Source: Tubulanus polymorphus (lineage: Eukaryota; Nemertea; Palaeonemertea; Tubulaniformes; Tubulanidae). From it: a DNA stretch of 64,000 bases. Positions within the stretch are counted from its first letter, which is position 1, and every line of letters starts with the position of its first letter. Where the stretch lies: contig NC_134035.1 of the NCBI RefSeq assembly GCF_964204645.1, positions 510,001 to 574,000 on the forward strand. The letters run 5' to 3'. Positions 38,708-51,900 of the stretch are shown piece after piece. Under the pieces are notes generated by a model, which made no database searches, had not been told where the DNA came from, and worked only from the letters and a program-made list of their open reading frames with translations. The position numbers and the translations under genes were made by a program.

Positions 38708-38795
38708 TCAATCTGCAGGCTCTGGGTTGGGAGGGGTGCAGGCTCTGGGTTTAGGGGGGTGCAGGCTCTGGGTTGAGAGGGGTGCAGAGTGCAGG
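38708..38795. repeat. About 27-bp minisatellite in the ATG101 3' UTR
   Basis: Three units of GTGCAGGCTCTGGGTT plus a G-rich end lie immediately after the ATG101 stop. Confidence 0.85.
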
Positions 38796-39379
38796 ATACA
38801 TATTGAACATTAGATACCTGTATTACACTGTGTTAATATTGTATATTTATGAACTCTTTCTAGTCGAATCAAAAGTCTTTTTTTCAGATTTCGAAATTTC
38901 CATCCGTCGTTTTTTTATCGCTATCTCTCGGGCTTTTTGAAAATGCATGTGATATATTCGTAAATCAAGTCACGTCGTTATCTCGTGTTTTGCCTGTAGT
39001 TGAAAGACTGCCAAATAGAAGCAGAAAACCCACTCAATCTAAAATATGATGTAATCACGTAAAAATACGATATGTTGGATATTACTGAGGGTTATGCAAT
39101 TCTTTCTGACCCATTTCTCTGAACATTTGAGACAGTTTCAGAAAAAAATACATTTGGCGTTTAGAGTATGAAATAATGATGTTGAATGTATAATCAGTAG
39201 AAATGACATGTAGATCAGTAGATTGTTGTATATATATATAATGTATAGTTGGTTTTGAATTAGTTTACTCATCCACTAGTGAGGAGCAAAATCTAGTGAT
39301 ATTGATAATGTGTCTCTGTGTAAATGATGTTGTTAGTTTTCTGCGTTGTAATTCAATTATGCGTACATTAAAAATATTA

Positions 39380-40690
39380 TAATAGAAAGAAGTTTTTTTT
39401 CTTGTAATCTTGTCGATGGTTTTGGTGTTGGATACGACCTAGTTCCACTAACTATCACCGAAAGAGGAGAATGAATCCTGTCGATGAGGATTGGGTAGGG
39501 CCTACAGACCGGGTTGGATACTAGTCTGGATACTTTTTCTGAATACCAGTGGTTGTTACAGGTTGTTAGGGGAATGACGGTTAGGTACCGGTACTAGACT
39601 AGGCTGGATACCGGATAAATCGCATAGTTTGATCCTTTACTAAAAAGTATAATACACAGCATAAATACCGGTACGTGTAAATGGAAAAAGTGACATGAAT
39701 GTAGACTATAAAATGTTTGGGACAGAGAGAATCCCCGTGGAGTCTCTTTTTGTCCTAAAAATTACATAACAAAAAACTCCAAAGCCATGGCGGAATGGTG
39801 CGTGAGTTGAAATAAACGGAGACATAGGAATGAGTCAATATTCAATAGGATATGCTATTAATACCTCTCAGTTTAAAATTCCGCAAGATATTGTGATTGT
39901 AAGATATCATTTTTGAAGATCTATTGCCGTGAGTAATACCGTCCGGACTCGAGGTGATGTTAGGAAAAAACCATGCTGATTTTGGTTGTGTACTGTGTGG
40001 AATTGATCAGAATCAGAAGTTCAGGTGTTGCGCAAATGTTGCGATCGCAACTTTACGAATTAAATCAATGGGAATTTTAATAAGCAGAAGCGACATGATT
40101 GGAATAAATACAGAATTTTGAAAAACTTTGATGTATTGATCTTGGAGGGTACCTCTGAAACATTAGACCATGGCACACAGATGGATGCCTGGTTTTACAG
40201 TCCATTTTTAAGGGATTTTTTTTTCAGGAAAAATAGCGGAAGGGAAAATGACGCCACTCAAGTTGCGATTATCACTGAATAAACAAAATGACTGTTAACT
40301 CGAACTAGATTTACCGCTGGGTTTTACACACTAATTCGTCCAATCAGCTGGTCCAATCAAAAACCGCCTCTGACAGCGCGGGCCGCATGTTGATCCTACT
40401 TGACATTGTACAAACCAGGGAAGTGTGATGAGTGCCGAAATAACCCGGGTTACACACTTCCCTGTACAAACGAAACTCTGAACATAAACAGAAACAGAAC
40501 GTTCTGTGAACATGAACAGCAGCCGTTTTGTCAATGGATAAACCACATTATGGACACGACATGCGACTGCCAGATGCTGGGGTGAAAGTTTTTTCGACAA
40601 ACTTGAATCTAAAACCCGGAGATCCTTCCTAAACGAATCTTAGTTCAATACATGTAGGCCTATATATTCTACAGGTCGATATGAGAAAAA
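39380..40690. other. Intergenic spacer; inverted repeat at 40406-40469
   Basis: The ATG101 3' UTR probably ends near an ATTAAA at about 39366. The rest has no supported gene. At 40406-40469, TTGTACA and AGGGAAGTGTG form a 5' arm (split by four bases) inverted against CACACTTCCCTGTACAA, with a 25-base loop. The small ORFs overlapping it on both strands are not supported. Confidence 0.35.
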
Positions 40691-43600
40691 ATGGACCGGA
40701 TATTGGATATAGTCTTATGTATTTTCCTCGCGAGGATTGGTTTCGAATTTGAAGCAGCTGCATTGGCTTCAAAATTGAGTAAGTTTCAATCTCCTGTTCA
40801 TCAGTGACCATTGATAGTTAGTACGTACATCGATCTACAGTCTGAACCACAGCCGAATTCATTTGTTTCTTAATGAACTTATCTAGCAGTATCAAACTGG
40901 GAATACATAAACATTAAATACTGTGTAAGGTTTAACCTACGAGCCGCGATCAAGTTGAGATCATTGTACGCAGATAGACAAAAATAATTATACATTGTCC
41001 ATGTAAACTGTCGGCTAACATGTAAATGCTGCTGCTAATTGATACCTGCAAAGAAGACACATCTGTCTCCAAGAAGAAAAATGCTTTAAAGCGGGTTTTG
41101 AAGATATTTATGAAATTTTGCGCGATTGTTTTGTTTTTTTAGAAAGAATTGAAAAATACGACGAACGTTTTTTCGATCTGAGTCGAGGAGTTCGGATAGA
41201 CGAGTTGAAGGCGTTTAATTCAGATGATGCTGACGTCACTTTCAACCGGTAAGATATGTAACTTACCTTATTGTTATTATCTATTGTACAACCAGATTCC
41301 ATTCCATCCATAAATGCAGCAAACTCTCGTAAAGACTTTCAACTCCTCTTAAATTCACGTGTTACTTTTAGTTTGCGATGTTGAAAATGGTTTCTAAAAA
41401 CAAAAAATTTTACAAATGAGTAACAAACAAATATCCATATGAAAAATGTGTATCATTTCAATATAAAGAATCTCACAGCAATTATGAAAATATAAAGTCC
41501 TTAGATAGCTTTAAGTTTATTCAATTCGACCTTTCGAATATATCCTAATAGCCATCTTCAGGAATGAAGGTTCCCGTACACTGATCAGCTGGTGATAGAA
41601 TCGAAGAGACAACACTATTGAAAATGTTTCCAGACATTATTTTGCTTCCACGTCTATCAAACTGCGCCGTCGTTATCTCAAAAAATAGTTAATATTATTT
41701 CTCTCGCATCAGGTACAAATTAGAAACCGATTCGTGGGTTCCATTTCCAAACAAGACGACATCCTGTACTGACGAATTGTCCCATTCTACGCCAACTGTC
41801 GACCCCGATCAAGTCGAAAATTACCGAAATCAGGAACGCAAATTCCTCTTGAAGGTATAAAGCATTAATCAATGTATCTTCGTGAAACGAATTATCTTAA
41901 CCAATATAAATGGACTGAAGTAGAAATTGAACAAATCCCGTAAAACAACAAGAATTATACGGTGCCGCTGTTGTCGACGGAGTTTGTACTGATCTGTAGC
42001 CTATACGTAAGAAGTAAAATTAAAAAGTTGAAATTGAAAAGTTGAGCAAAAATTGCAATGAAAAATTAGGAATTTGTTCATCTCAACTAATTGAAATACT
42101 TGTATTCTCTACGAGGGACGTTTAATTTTCATTTTTTGATAATTTATAATTGCTCCATTGTCGTTTGGTTTCAGTTGCATAAAGCTTGGAATGGGGAATA
42201 TTGGACTAACAAGTGGAACTTGTCGACTGTGCATTGTTCGTGGAGCGGGATCGAGTGCGACCGTAACGGGCTTGTAATGGCGATTAGAATGAGCCTGAAC
42301 AACGTGACCGGTCGAGCGATCAGTTTACATCCGCTCAACTTCTTAAAAGCGATCTGCATAATTCAGAACGATAATCTATACGGACGACTGGAAGACTTCT
42401 TCCAATTAATAAACGAAACCACTTCACTGGAAAGAATTACTCTCTCGTATAACGATTTGAGCGGAGATTTCGGAATACTGGGTCGGTTTCAACGTTTGAA
42501 ATTCATTCAGATTTCAGCTAATTATTTCATTAGCGGTGAAATAACGACTGAATTTTGCGAACTGATCGATTTATTAGTTTTCAGCGTCGGTGAAACGAAG
42601 ATCGGGGGTCTCATACCGCGCTGTTTCGGGTATAAACTCACTAAAGTTCGCTATCTCGATATCGAGTATTGCGACCTCGATGCCGGTCCGATACCGAACG
42701 GGATTACCCACATGGTCGGTTTAAAGTTTTGTCACCTATCCGGAGCAAACCTTCAAGGACAGCTGCCGTGGAACTTCGGCGTGAATTTCAGTTTAGCCGT
42801 CGAAGTTTCGTTGACCGAAAATAACCTGACGGGACACATCCCGGAGTCGTTCGGTTACATGACGAAATTGCAAATCTTGCGTTTGTCCTATAACCAGTTC
42901 GAAGGTCGGATCCCCGATGTGATAAGCAATTATTCGAAGTTGATGATCGTAGATTTGGACAGTAACCGCCTGACCGGGTTACCGCGCACACCGTTTCGGT
43001 CTCACGACCTTCGCGCCATCGACTTGTCCGACAATCCGCTGAACGTCGACATGGCTACATTTTTTGAAATCGTCCAAACCAATCACCAGACGCCGTACGG
43101 TGTTTTTATGCAAACCGCGTTTATACGCTGTAGGAACTGCGGCATCAACGGTTCTCTGACGTCAGACCTTTACTGGTACAACTGGGCCGCTATCATCGAC
43201 CTCAGTCACAATCGGCTACAAGGAAAGGTCCCTGTAGTCGGCATTATGATGTGGTTTTTAACCGAAATCTATCTGAATCACAACCCGTATCTGATCGGCG
43301 CCTTACCGCCGACTTTCAACTGGATAACCGGGCTACGGATACTGGATATATCCCATACAGGAATGAGAGCCTCCAGTAGTCATACACAGGGACTCAATCC
43401 ATCCTTGTTCATCGTCGACACGAGTCGGTTGGTTCAGGTGAAAGATCGCGCGTATTCCTGTCCATCGGTGAGACTGAGAAAGAAAGGTGATCTACCGGGC
43501 AGTGTATTACGTTTAGACCCGGTTTACTACGGATACGACAAGTGCGTGTGTAACCCGGGTTATTTCGGTTCTAAAGGACGCTGTTATCCGTGTCTTGAAT

Positions 43601-45408
43601 CTGGCACGTGTGAGACGGGTTTACCCAATACGACGATGTCGTACGCGTCACAAATGTGGCCGAGTCGTCGTTACAACCCGAACTATTTTCTCAACTGTAC
43701 TCACATCTATAGCGGCCAGCCGACCTGTAACCCGCACGGGAACTGCACGTGCGTTACTAAAATACGTAACGACATGTCATTCGTGGAATGCGATTCGAGT
43801 TGTATGTGTAACCCCTTGTATCACCTAACCGGCCGCAAGTGCTCGCAATGTAAGCCGGGCCGCTTTTACAAAGATGGCTACGCTTGCTACGAATGCATAG
43901 ACCTAAAACGAAACTGGTTAGCTCTGTTCGGTATAATCGTTTCATTGATCGTTCTGGTCGGGATAACGTTGATTCTATGGTATAAGGATAGAGTTCTAGG
44001 AGCAAAGGTTCGATGGGTATTGCACCTCTTCCGTATTTCCTTCCTCGTAGTTCACTTACTAATGGCTACATTCGGTATCGTCCCGACGTGGTCGTTCGAG
44101 TTGGCGGTGCTCACCGTCCTCTTCGGAATGTTGAACCAACAGAACAACGCCAGCGGTATCGTCAAGACGTTCGTGTTTTACATCCAGACTCTGTCGGTCA
44201 CCATACATCGCTTTTCGATTACGGGAATCATCGACTGGTTCAGCAAGATGGAATATTACGTGAAAGATTCGTTGAATTTACGATTTTCTAGTTTCGGTTG
44301 CGTAATGCCGTGGATGAAAGATCCGCTGGGGAAGCTGAAATTCCTCGTAAGCATCATTCCGGGGTTCATCTTCTGTTTAGGCGTGGCCTGCGCAGTTCGC
44401 CTGTTGCTAATAGCCAAGCGTCGATGGCAGACGCGCTTCCTGGAGCCCGATACCGTTCAATCTTTCAACGAAGTGAAATTTTTCGCCACCCGATGTTTCA
44501 GTTTGTTGCTTTTCGTATTCGACTTGACGTTTTATCCGATCGTCTTTCATTCGTTAGCTGCGATAGCTCCGTGTTCGTACGATCCATCGGATGGACACCA
44601 GTATATGAAAGCTTACCAATACATCGACTGCGATTCGGTCGCCTATTCGTCCATGTATTCCACTGGGCTCCCGGCATTGATAGTCTACGGAGCGGTCTGT
44701 CCTGTCATTCTATGCACTATCTTAGCATTGATAAATCGTAAATTACAACGCTTGAGACAACTCACCGATCACGATCTGTTAAACGAAACCGTTCAGACCG
44801 ATATCAAATGCATCGAAGAACTGATTAGCAAATTAGCCGGACCCTTTACCAGTCCGCATAACGTGTACATGTCCAGCTTTTTCCTATTACAAAAAATGTT
44901 GATCGCCCTAATTTTTACGCTTATGAACGAACACGGAATTGCGCAGGTCGTCTTTCTGTCGGTGATGTATTTAGCGTTGCTTTTCCATCAGTTTCATTCG
45001 CATCCGTTTTTAGTAACGGGTCGGTTCGATTTGGAAAACAACTGCTATCAAACAGCTCTGGGTATTCTGGTGACGACGACCGTTTGTAGCGGACTGCTGT
45101 GGAATACCGGGCGGCCGTTTAACGCCGACACCTATTCGACCATCATCGCTATATTCGTATCGGTGTTGAACGTGTTGATGGTACTGATCTATGTCGTGTG
45201 TACCATTTTTCGAGTAGCGAAGAAGAAAGTTCGCGTTCAAGCTGAAAGTATCGAAGACGAAGAAGATGGTACCGGTGACGGTGCGGATCCTGCTGAGACA
45301 CTTATGCTTTTACCAAGCGGAGGATACGGTGCCTTCCAAAGTCTCCCGGTCAAAAGAAACGTCGCTCGTGTAAATGAAAATGCTGCGAATGCGTTTACGA
45401 CATTGTAA
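40691..45408 (+). CDS. Large leucine-rich-repeat, cysteine-rich, polytopic membrane protein
   Basis: Four exons, 40691-40778, 41143-41248, 41713-41854 and 42175-45408, give 1,189 residues. The start at 40691 supplies a signal peptide (MDRILDIVLCIFLARIGF) that the long terminal ORF lacks; its apparent MKYLYS start is intronic. Order: about 85 residues without a known fold; a plant-receptor-like N-cap (WNGEYWTNKW, then CSWSGIECDRNGLV) at about 113-160; roughly 10-12 LRRs with LSYNDLSG, NNLTGHIP, NQFEGRIP and LDSNRLTG; a Cys-rich EGF/GCC-like region at about 500-680 (CVCNPGYFGSKGRCYPC, CTCV, CSQCKPGRFYKDGYACYEC); about 8-10 membrane helices from about 693 (LALFGIIVSLIVLVGITLIL) to about 1130; and an acidic cytosolic tail (EDEEDGTGDGAD). 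No kinase, TIR or LDL-receptor domain is seen. Function unknown; a cell-surface receptor or channel-like role is inference. Confidence 0.85.
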
Positions 45409-45945
45409 TAATCATTGCTTTTAATGACTGTTATTTGAGGCTTTCGCTGTGTCTATTGACGGGGTGTCCATTTATTGTACCATAATACTCAAACATTTTG
45501 CGGAAGCGAACACTTCTAAAAATCACTTATTAATTAGCTCTTATCATTAAAATCCTAGAAAATTAGGCAGAAATCCGTGAAGGAGTTTAGGAGCCTTAGG
45601 CCTTCTGGGAATTATCTGTTTGAAAAGGGGAATAATATTGTTGATGATAATAATGTTAATGATAATGATAATAATAGTCTGGAAGAAATCGATAGTGAAA
45701 AAGCAGAAAAACCTAATGACAAAAACACTGTACGATTCGAGTACAATTAAACATATTTGTATTTTTCTTATCATTACGAATTTTTAATACAAAAAGATTC
45801 ATTTTAGCTTCTTACAATTTACAATAACAATTTACTACTGTAACGAACATTTCATTGCCTATAATAATTACCCAGCTTAATTAGCAATAGATTTAAAGTA
45901 CATATTATGTATCGAATGAGTCTATCACCTTCAAGAGACAAAATA
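45409..45945. other. Convergent 3' spacer
   Basis: This lies between the stop codons of the plus-strand LRR gene and minus-strand regucalcin. It is AT-rich with AATAAT-like runs at 45640-45690. Only 3' UTRs are expected. Confidence 0.4.
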
Positions 45946-47421
45946 TTAACCTTCATATACATTAGGTTTAAAACCATGCACGCCAAGACCAGTTATTTTA
46001 AATAAAGAACCAGCTAATGGATCTGTCTTTTTGGATTCCTCCGCAGTATGTCCAGAAGAGGTTACAAAAAGTTCATCGTAATTGGGACCGCCAAAACAGC
46101 ATGAAGCCGTCCTCAAAGCCGGAATTTTCACAGTACACAGAAGCTTGCCTAAAAAATAGTAACAAAACATATTAAAATAAATCCTATGTTGGTCGCAAAA
46201 AATATTTGCAATTGCGCGTATTAAAAATTACACGCTTTTTGTGTTTTATAATGACGAATATACAAGATAATTCAATAAAAGCTGTCTTCAAGTTTCACTT
46301 TGCAGGTACGACTCAATGCGACAGGTTTCAGTTTTACCTGATATGGGATCGAACCTAGCAACTTGACCTCCGTAGTGAAAAGCGATCCATAACATTCCCT
46401 CGTTATCGATACACATACCATCGGCAATACCGATATAGTCATCAGAACCTTCTTCCGGGAATTCAATGACACAACGTTTGTTACCTGTAAAAAAACATGA
46501 AATGTTTTATACTTATCTTTCTCAATATGTCATATCTTCCATTTAAATCGAAGCCAAGATGCACAAAGCCGAAAATGGATTTAAATCTGACGACTGTTCT
46601 TAAAACTGTCGCTGCCAATGTGTTCTTCTAATTGAGTGCAACTGACTGTAAGGTTCTTCAACTTACTCGCTACGCCTGTTTGTTTATCATAATCAAAGGC
46701 ATAAACTCGGGAGGGAATACTGTCGACAAAATAAAGAGTCTTATCATCGAGACTCCAAGCGAGACCATTCGAAACTGTGACTTTATCAGTAAACTGTGTA
46801 ACCTTCTTATCTTTATCAATGCAATAGAGAGAACCTTGTTCTTTTTCCATAACAGCAGGATTTCTACCAAAAGGCATTGTCCCTGAAAAAAAAACGAATG
46901 ATGCGGAAATAGAAGTCACAGATGCCGAAGACAAATTCACGTAATTCGGAAAGATGATGAGTACCTGCCCAAATACGACCAGAAGAGTCACATTTAGCGT
47001 CGTTAAATATTGTACTTCGACCTTCTTCGACTGAAGCTATCACCGAATAATCATCGGGATTGTTCCAATCAAACTGAATCATTGAATGGTCCAAATTTGT
47101 CACAAATCCCCCTCCTTTTCTCGGCAGGATGAACGTGGATACAGAATCTACGTGAAAATAATTACCCGGTAGTTTAAAAAATCACCTCTATGGTGAAGAA
47201 GTAGAAAAAAAACTCATAAATTGTTCATTTTGATGAGAATACTTACTGCCGATAGTAATACTTTCAGTTACATTTGTTCGATAATTCCAACGGATGATTT
47301 TATCGACATCCGCCCAAATGTTAACGAAATATAGAGTCTGAGTTGATTCATCCCAATGAGGTCCTTCTCCAATACCAGACGTTACGTTCTTCAGAACGCA
47401 AGTCACCTTCGGTTCCGACAT
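45946..47421 (-). CDS. RGN: Regucalcin / SMP-30 family protein (gluconolactonase-type)
   Basis: Exons 47421-47247, 47147-46965, 46882-46667, 46484-46338 and 46148-45946 give 307 residues; vertebrate regucalcin has 299. All internal junctions are phase 1. The start ATG at 47421 gives MSEPKVTCVLKNVTSGIGEG; upstream in-frame codons lack an ATG. Six-bladed propeller landmarks: the metal-ligand Glu in GIGEGPHWDE, FNDAKCDSSGRIWAGTM, VSNGLAWSLDDKTLYFVDS, ADGMCIDNEGMLWIA, RFDPISGK, ASCCFGGPNYDELFVTS and GSLFKITGLGVHG. The Glu, Asn and Asp ligands of the divalent-metal site are all kept, so lactonase activity is plausible. Confidence 0.95.
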
Positions 47422-48687
47422 GACGTCGTCTTCAGCAGCAGTTAAAAACACGTTTAAACTGGAACCTGATCGAACTACAACAAAATCAGAAAGACGGATC
47501 TAACCCTGATGTATAGGCAAACGGTCCAGGGTTCATAGAATTTTAGGGGCTATTCCCATGACTTTTAAGGCCTTGAATTGACCGATTCCCATTCCATGCC
47601 TCTCCGTGACTTTCAATGACCGCTATGATCTTAAATCCGGGATTTCTGTATAATCCAGATCAATTTCATCGGACCAAAATGATCCGAAATAAGCGGGTTC
47701 AAGATCTGTATAGTCAGATCAAAACGGAAAAAAAATTACCGTATCAAAGATTGGAACTTATCGCCGATAACAGCAGAGGATCTGGAGTCACCAGAACCAA
47801 TATCAATTTGCATGTATAGTCATGTCTCCCGAAAAACCGCCAGAATTTCATCCGAAACGAATCATTTCCCGGGAATCACTTGTATCCAAATGTACAGTTG
47901 AAATCCAAATAAACCGCATACCGCTAATCGCCAAGGTTTTCTGTAGTAAAAATACATAGCATCCCGATAAACCGATACCCGACACTGGTATTAACAGCCG
48001 TTATCATTCGGTGCGCGCGCGCAGGGGGTGGATCCAGGGACTACTATGAACACAAGGGCATCATAATTCATGACAAACGAGGGGTGAAAATTTATCGCCT
48101 TTTGGGTGCAATTTCCAAGCAATAAATAAATTCCTGATGCAAAGTGCTTTCTAGAAGATATTACGTAGCTTTCAGGCAATAAAGATGAAATCCTGAAGAA
48201 TGGTGCTATGCCTTTTGTTGAACCGGTATCTGCATAGTCTTATAGTGCCCTTTTATACTTTTGAGATTGTAGAGATGACTAAATGTGCCTTTGAATGCGC
48301 CATTTAGTAGAAAATTATCCACCTCATCTTTTCTACTTTTTGCATTGATAGGAGAGACTTTCCACCTTTTTACCATGTTATTTAACACAATATTAATCGG
48401 ACGATTTTCTTGGACTTTGGTTTAAAATGTTACAATTAATTATTTCTTCACTGAATGACGTACTGGTAAAGAAACATGTGATCATTAGCATTATCCATAT
48501 TTCACGAGTTTTCCCATTTTTTTAAAAACAAAATTCGCATGGACCAACGGATAGTTAAGTCCTTCTCCTTTTGCTCCGCTAATCGAGAAAAAGCAATAAA
48601 TTAGACAGGCAAGATTTTTCATTCACCTTATAAAAAGCTAGCTTAGATTCAACAGACATTCCGAATCATTCAAATCTCCAAAGTCAG
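47422..48687. other. Spacer between regucalcin and eIF3m
   Basis: It probably contains the regucalcin promoter and 5' UTR. No additional gene is supported; the short ORFs on both strands lack family signals. Confidence 0.4.
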
Positions 48688-48819
48688 AGGCTGCAGTTGC
48701 TCAAAACTCGATCAGAGTTAACCAGTGGATAAATACCATAGTGACAATTAAAATTGCATTGTTTTACCACGATATTTATCCACTGGATCATCTAACCAAC
48801 TGTTGAGCAACTGCAGCGC
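48688..48819. mobile_element. Palindromic MITE-like element, family 1, copy b
   Basis: GGCTGCAGTTGCTCAAAACT at the left and GTTGAGCAACTGCAGCGCC at the right are inverted copies. Inner CCAGTGGATAAATACCAT is mirrored by ATATTTATCCACTGG. Same family as 33917-34050. Confidence 0.7.
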
Positions 48820-48971
48820 CACAGATCCGGCGGAGAAGCACTGAACAAGGCACCACTGTAAGATAAATAATAACACTAGAAGAATCGAAATCTCGTTTTC
48901 ATCAGTAGAAACTGATATTTTATATTTCTCATGAGAATCTCATCCCATACATGTAATATTAGTTAATAAAC

Positions 48972-51900
48972 TCAAACAGGAGGTGGAGTCAAGGCGCCCA
49001 GATGACTTCTCACTATATTCAGGTGTTCGTGCCACTGTGTGAATTTCTCTTTCAGTAATTGCCATTGTTGTCGACCGAACGTCCTGTGAGTCGTAGAACT
49101 GATGTTCACTTTTCGCTGTAATTGGTCCATTTGACATCGAACCGCCCGAGTCGCGATTACTGAAAACAAACATACCTCACATCAATGAATTATATGATAA
49201 CCTTATAAGTAAATCTAGAAAAATCTTGAAATTAACCATAAACAACTTGATAACTTGCAGAAACTTGCAGATGTGCAAAGATCTAATGGCCAATAGTTGG
49301 TCATCTTGATATTGATCAGGCCAGTTTTTAGGTCGAAGGCACGTGTACAGTAGTATACACCAAATATCAAGACAATCCATTGAAACATCTTCAAAACTTC
49401 CCCAAAATAACTGGATTCCGTCTACAGGTGGAGGGATAGGGAGCTTAACGAACCTTCAATAATAAATGGTTCTACATCATCTTCGCCGAGTTTCATCTGT
49501 TGTTGAATTGTGTCGAAATCGATTTCAGTTTGAGTTTCGGCCATCTGCATGAAAGTCAACAATCGCATCTTCCTCATATTCTCCTCGTGAGATAAACCTG
49601 AAATCATATGAGAATTTAAAGTTTGACGTGTTTTAGAATTCAAACAGAAATTACTGAAATAACTAAAAATAATAATAATAATAATAACATTTATTTCTAT
49701 ACCGCTCTCCACTGAGTCTTAGAGCGGTTTACATAAGATATACCATTACCATATTAACATTATCATATGTAACATCATCATATTACATTTCAATAAAATG
49801 TTGTTTAAAAAGGTAGGTTTTCACACCAGATTTAAATTCATCAATATCTGTGCAACTGCGTAAATAAGAGGGCAAATTGTTCCATAAAATTGGAGCAGCC
49901 GAAGCAGAAGCAAAAAACAGAACTTACCTAACGTATTGACGAAGTCTGTATTATTTTTGTAGAAGTCGTTATATTGGTCTAACTTTCCGGATACGAATAT
50001 AGTCAATAACTGAAGAAAATCATTGAAACACAAAGCGTCAGATACAGAAATATATTTTACTAGATAATCCAATGGATGATAATACAAAGTGGATACTTAC
50101 ATCATGAATAAGTTCACCTTCTAAAAATCGAACTGGTTTCAGCGTTAAAAGATGGTCTAATAAAAACGTACTAGGATCTCCTAAACACGTAACGATACAT
50201 CTGAAAATTAGAATCATCGATTACCTTTAGTGTATTTAATCACAGTAGATGGCTCAGTCAGTTGCTTCTGATTATTGCATGCCTTATATGGCAAAATATA
50301 TAAGATTTTCCTATCTAAATTCTTGTGATGACAACTCAGGAATTCACTGTTGGACTATATAAACCAGGTTAATAGATTCACAATTAGTATTTATACATTT
50401 CTTGTTTAAACTTTGTTTTTATCTAATCTCTAAATGCACGACCGTGTGCATTGTGTATGAACCTGTTTTATTGATCCCGCGAGATCCAAGACAAGCGTAG
50501 TAGTACCGGTAAGCCTATTGTAGTTACAATATATACTGGTTTAAATACGGCCTGATATGCTTTTACATTACCTATGAGCGTCATCTCTTGCTTGTGATGC
50601 ATTATCTTCAGTGTACGTTCCGAGAAGCTCGATCATCACTTTAGTGGCGACTTCGCTATGAAAATAGCAATAAAATCAATGACAGAATAAGAACCAAGGG
50701 TCAGAAGTAGGTTAAAGATACCTGGTAACCAACCATAAACACCACAGCAACAATCTGAACTTTTCAATTGTCATTATGTCAACTAAATGCTGCTTAACTT
50801 TTAACCAAATTTTAAGCAACACGCGCCTGAGCAGTAATGGAGATCAATTTTCTTTTTTTTTGTAATTTCAGATGGTTCTAACTAGATTGTTCTTGCCTAT
50901 CACAGTAGTGTTGAGACATAAGGCTTTCCAAAATATATTCCAGCGAATTTAATAGCTAAACTTACGTTTGTTTGCTAGCCTGTAATGCATCGTGTAAACA
51001 TCGAAGAAGATTTTGATATTTTTGCGTGCTCACATCCCAAACCTTCATCCACTGCTTCACCTACAAACATACAATAATAAAAACAATCATAATAATTATT
51101 AACAAATACAATCAAACCCATTTCTTTTGGCCCAAACGAAATTTGACCAGTTTATGAGTAAACTGGATTAAAAGTATTTTGCATAGATACTACTACTGGT
51201 ATTTATAGTCTGGCAGTAAATAATATCCAGATTAGAGGAATTTTATCCCAATTGTGGGTTCAACTGTTTGTAGGATATGAGGGTCCCGATGATCATGTTA
51301 TGTATTATTAAAGAACATATTTTTTTTTGTTCCACTGGAGCTAAGTTGCATGGAATGTAACATGGAATGTAATCCGGAATAGATTTGGTGATTTTAGTCC
51401 CAAGAATGTTGAAATTATTAGATTACAAAAACTTACAGAAAATCTATCTGAAAGGTGTGCAATACATGAAATAATCTTACCTCATTTAGATCAGTTTTGA
51501 CGCTTGACAGTAAATCGCACTGCCCGGCAACCTTCAATAGATGTGTATAAACTATATATCTGTGCCCGCTTTTCTCTTCAATACCGTGAAATAAATTATT
51601 CAAGCTGAAACATTGAAAATGAATCGTTATTCAAATCTATATATTTCAAAACCTGGGCCGGGTTTCATAGACTGAGTATCAAAGTTATCCCTCGGGTAAA
51701 TCCTCAATCTGGGTAACAACCACCATAGTTACAATGAGAAACCATGGTTATAACTGACAAATTTCAAAATGTTCCCAGGGACTATTTTCCTTCCATATCT
51801 ATGAAACCCAGCCCTGGTTGATTAAACAATAAATGAATGACACACAAACGCGCTTACAGTTTAACTCTAACTGTCGCTCTCTTATCGCCCGGAGGAGACT

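Noticed and set aside
40331-40600. Two overlapping opposite-strand ORFs with cysteines
   Set aside because: They are mirror translations around the 40406-40469 inverted repeat, with no splice sites linking them to the LRR gene.
42091-42174. MKYLYSLRG... as the N-terminus of the LRR protein
   Set aside because: A clear acceptor lies at 42174, and phase-matched upstream exons give a signal peptide, so this stretch is intron 3.
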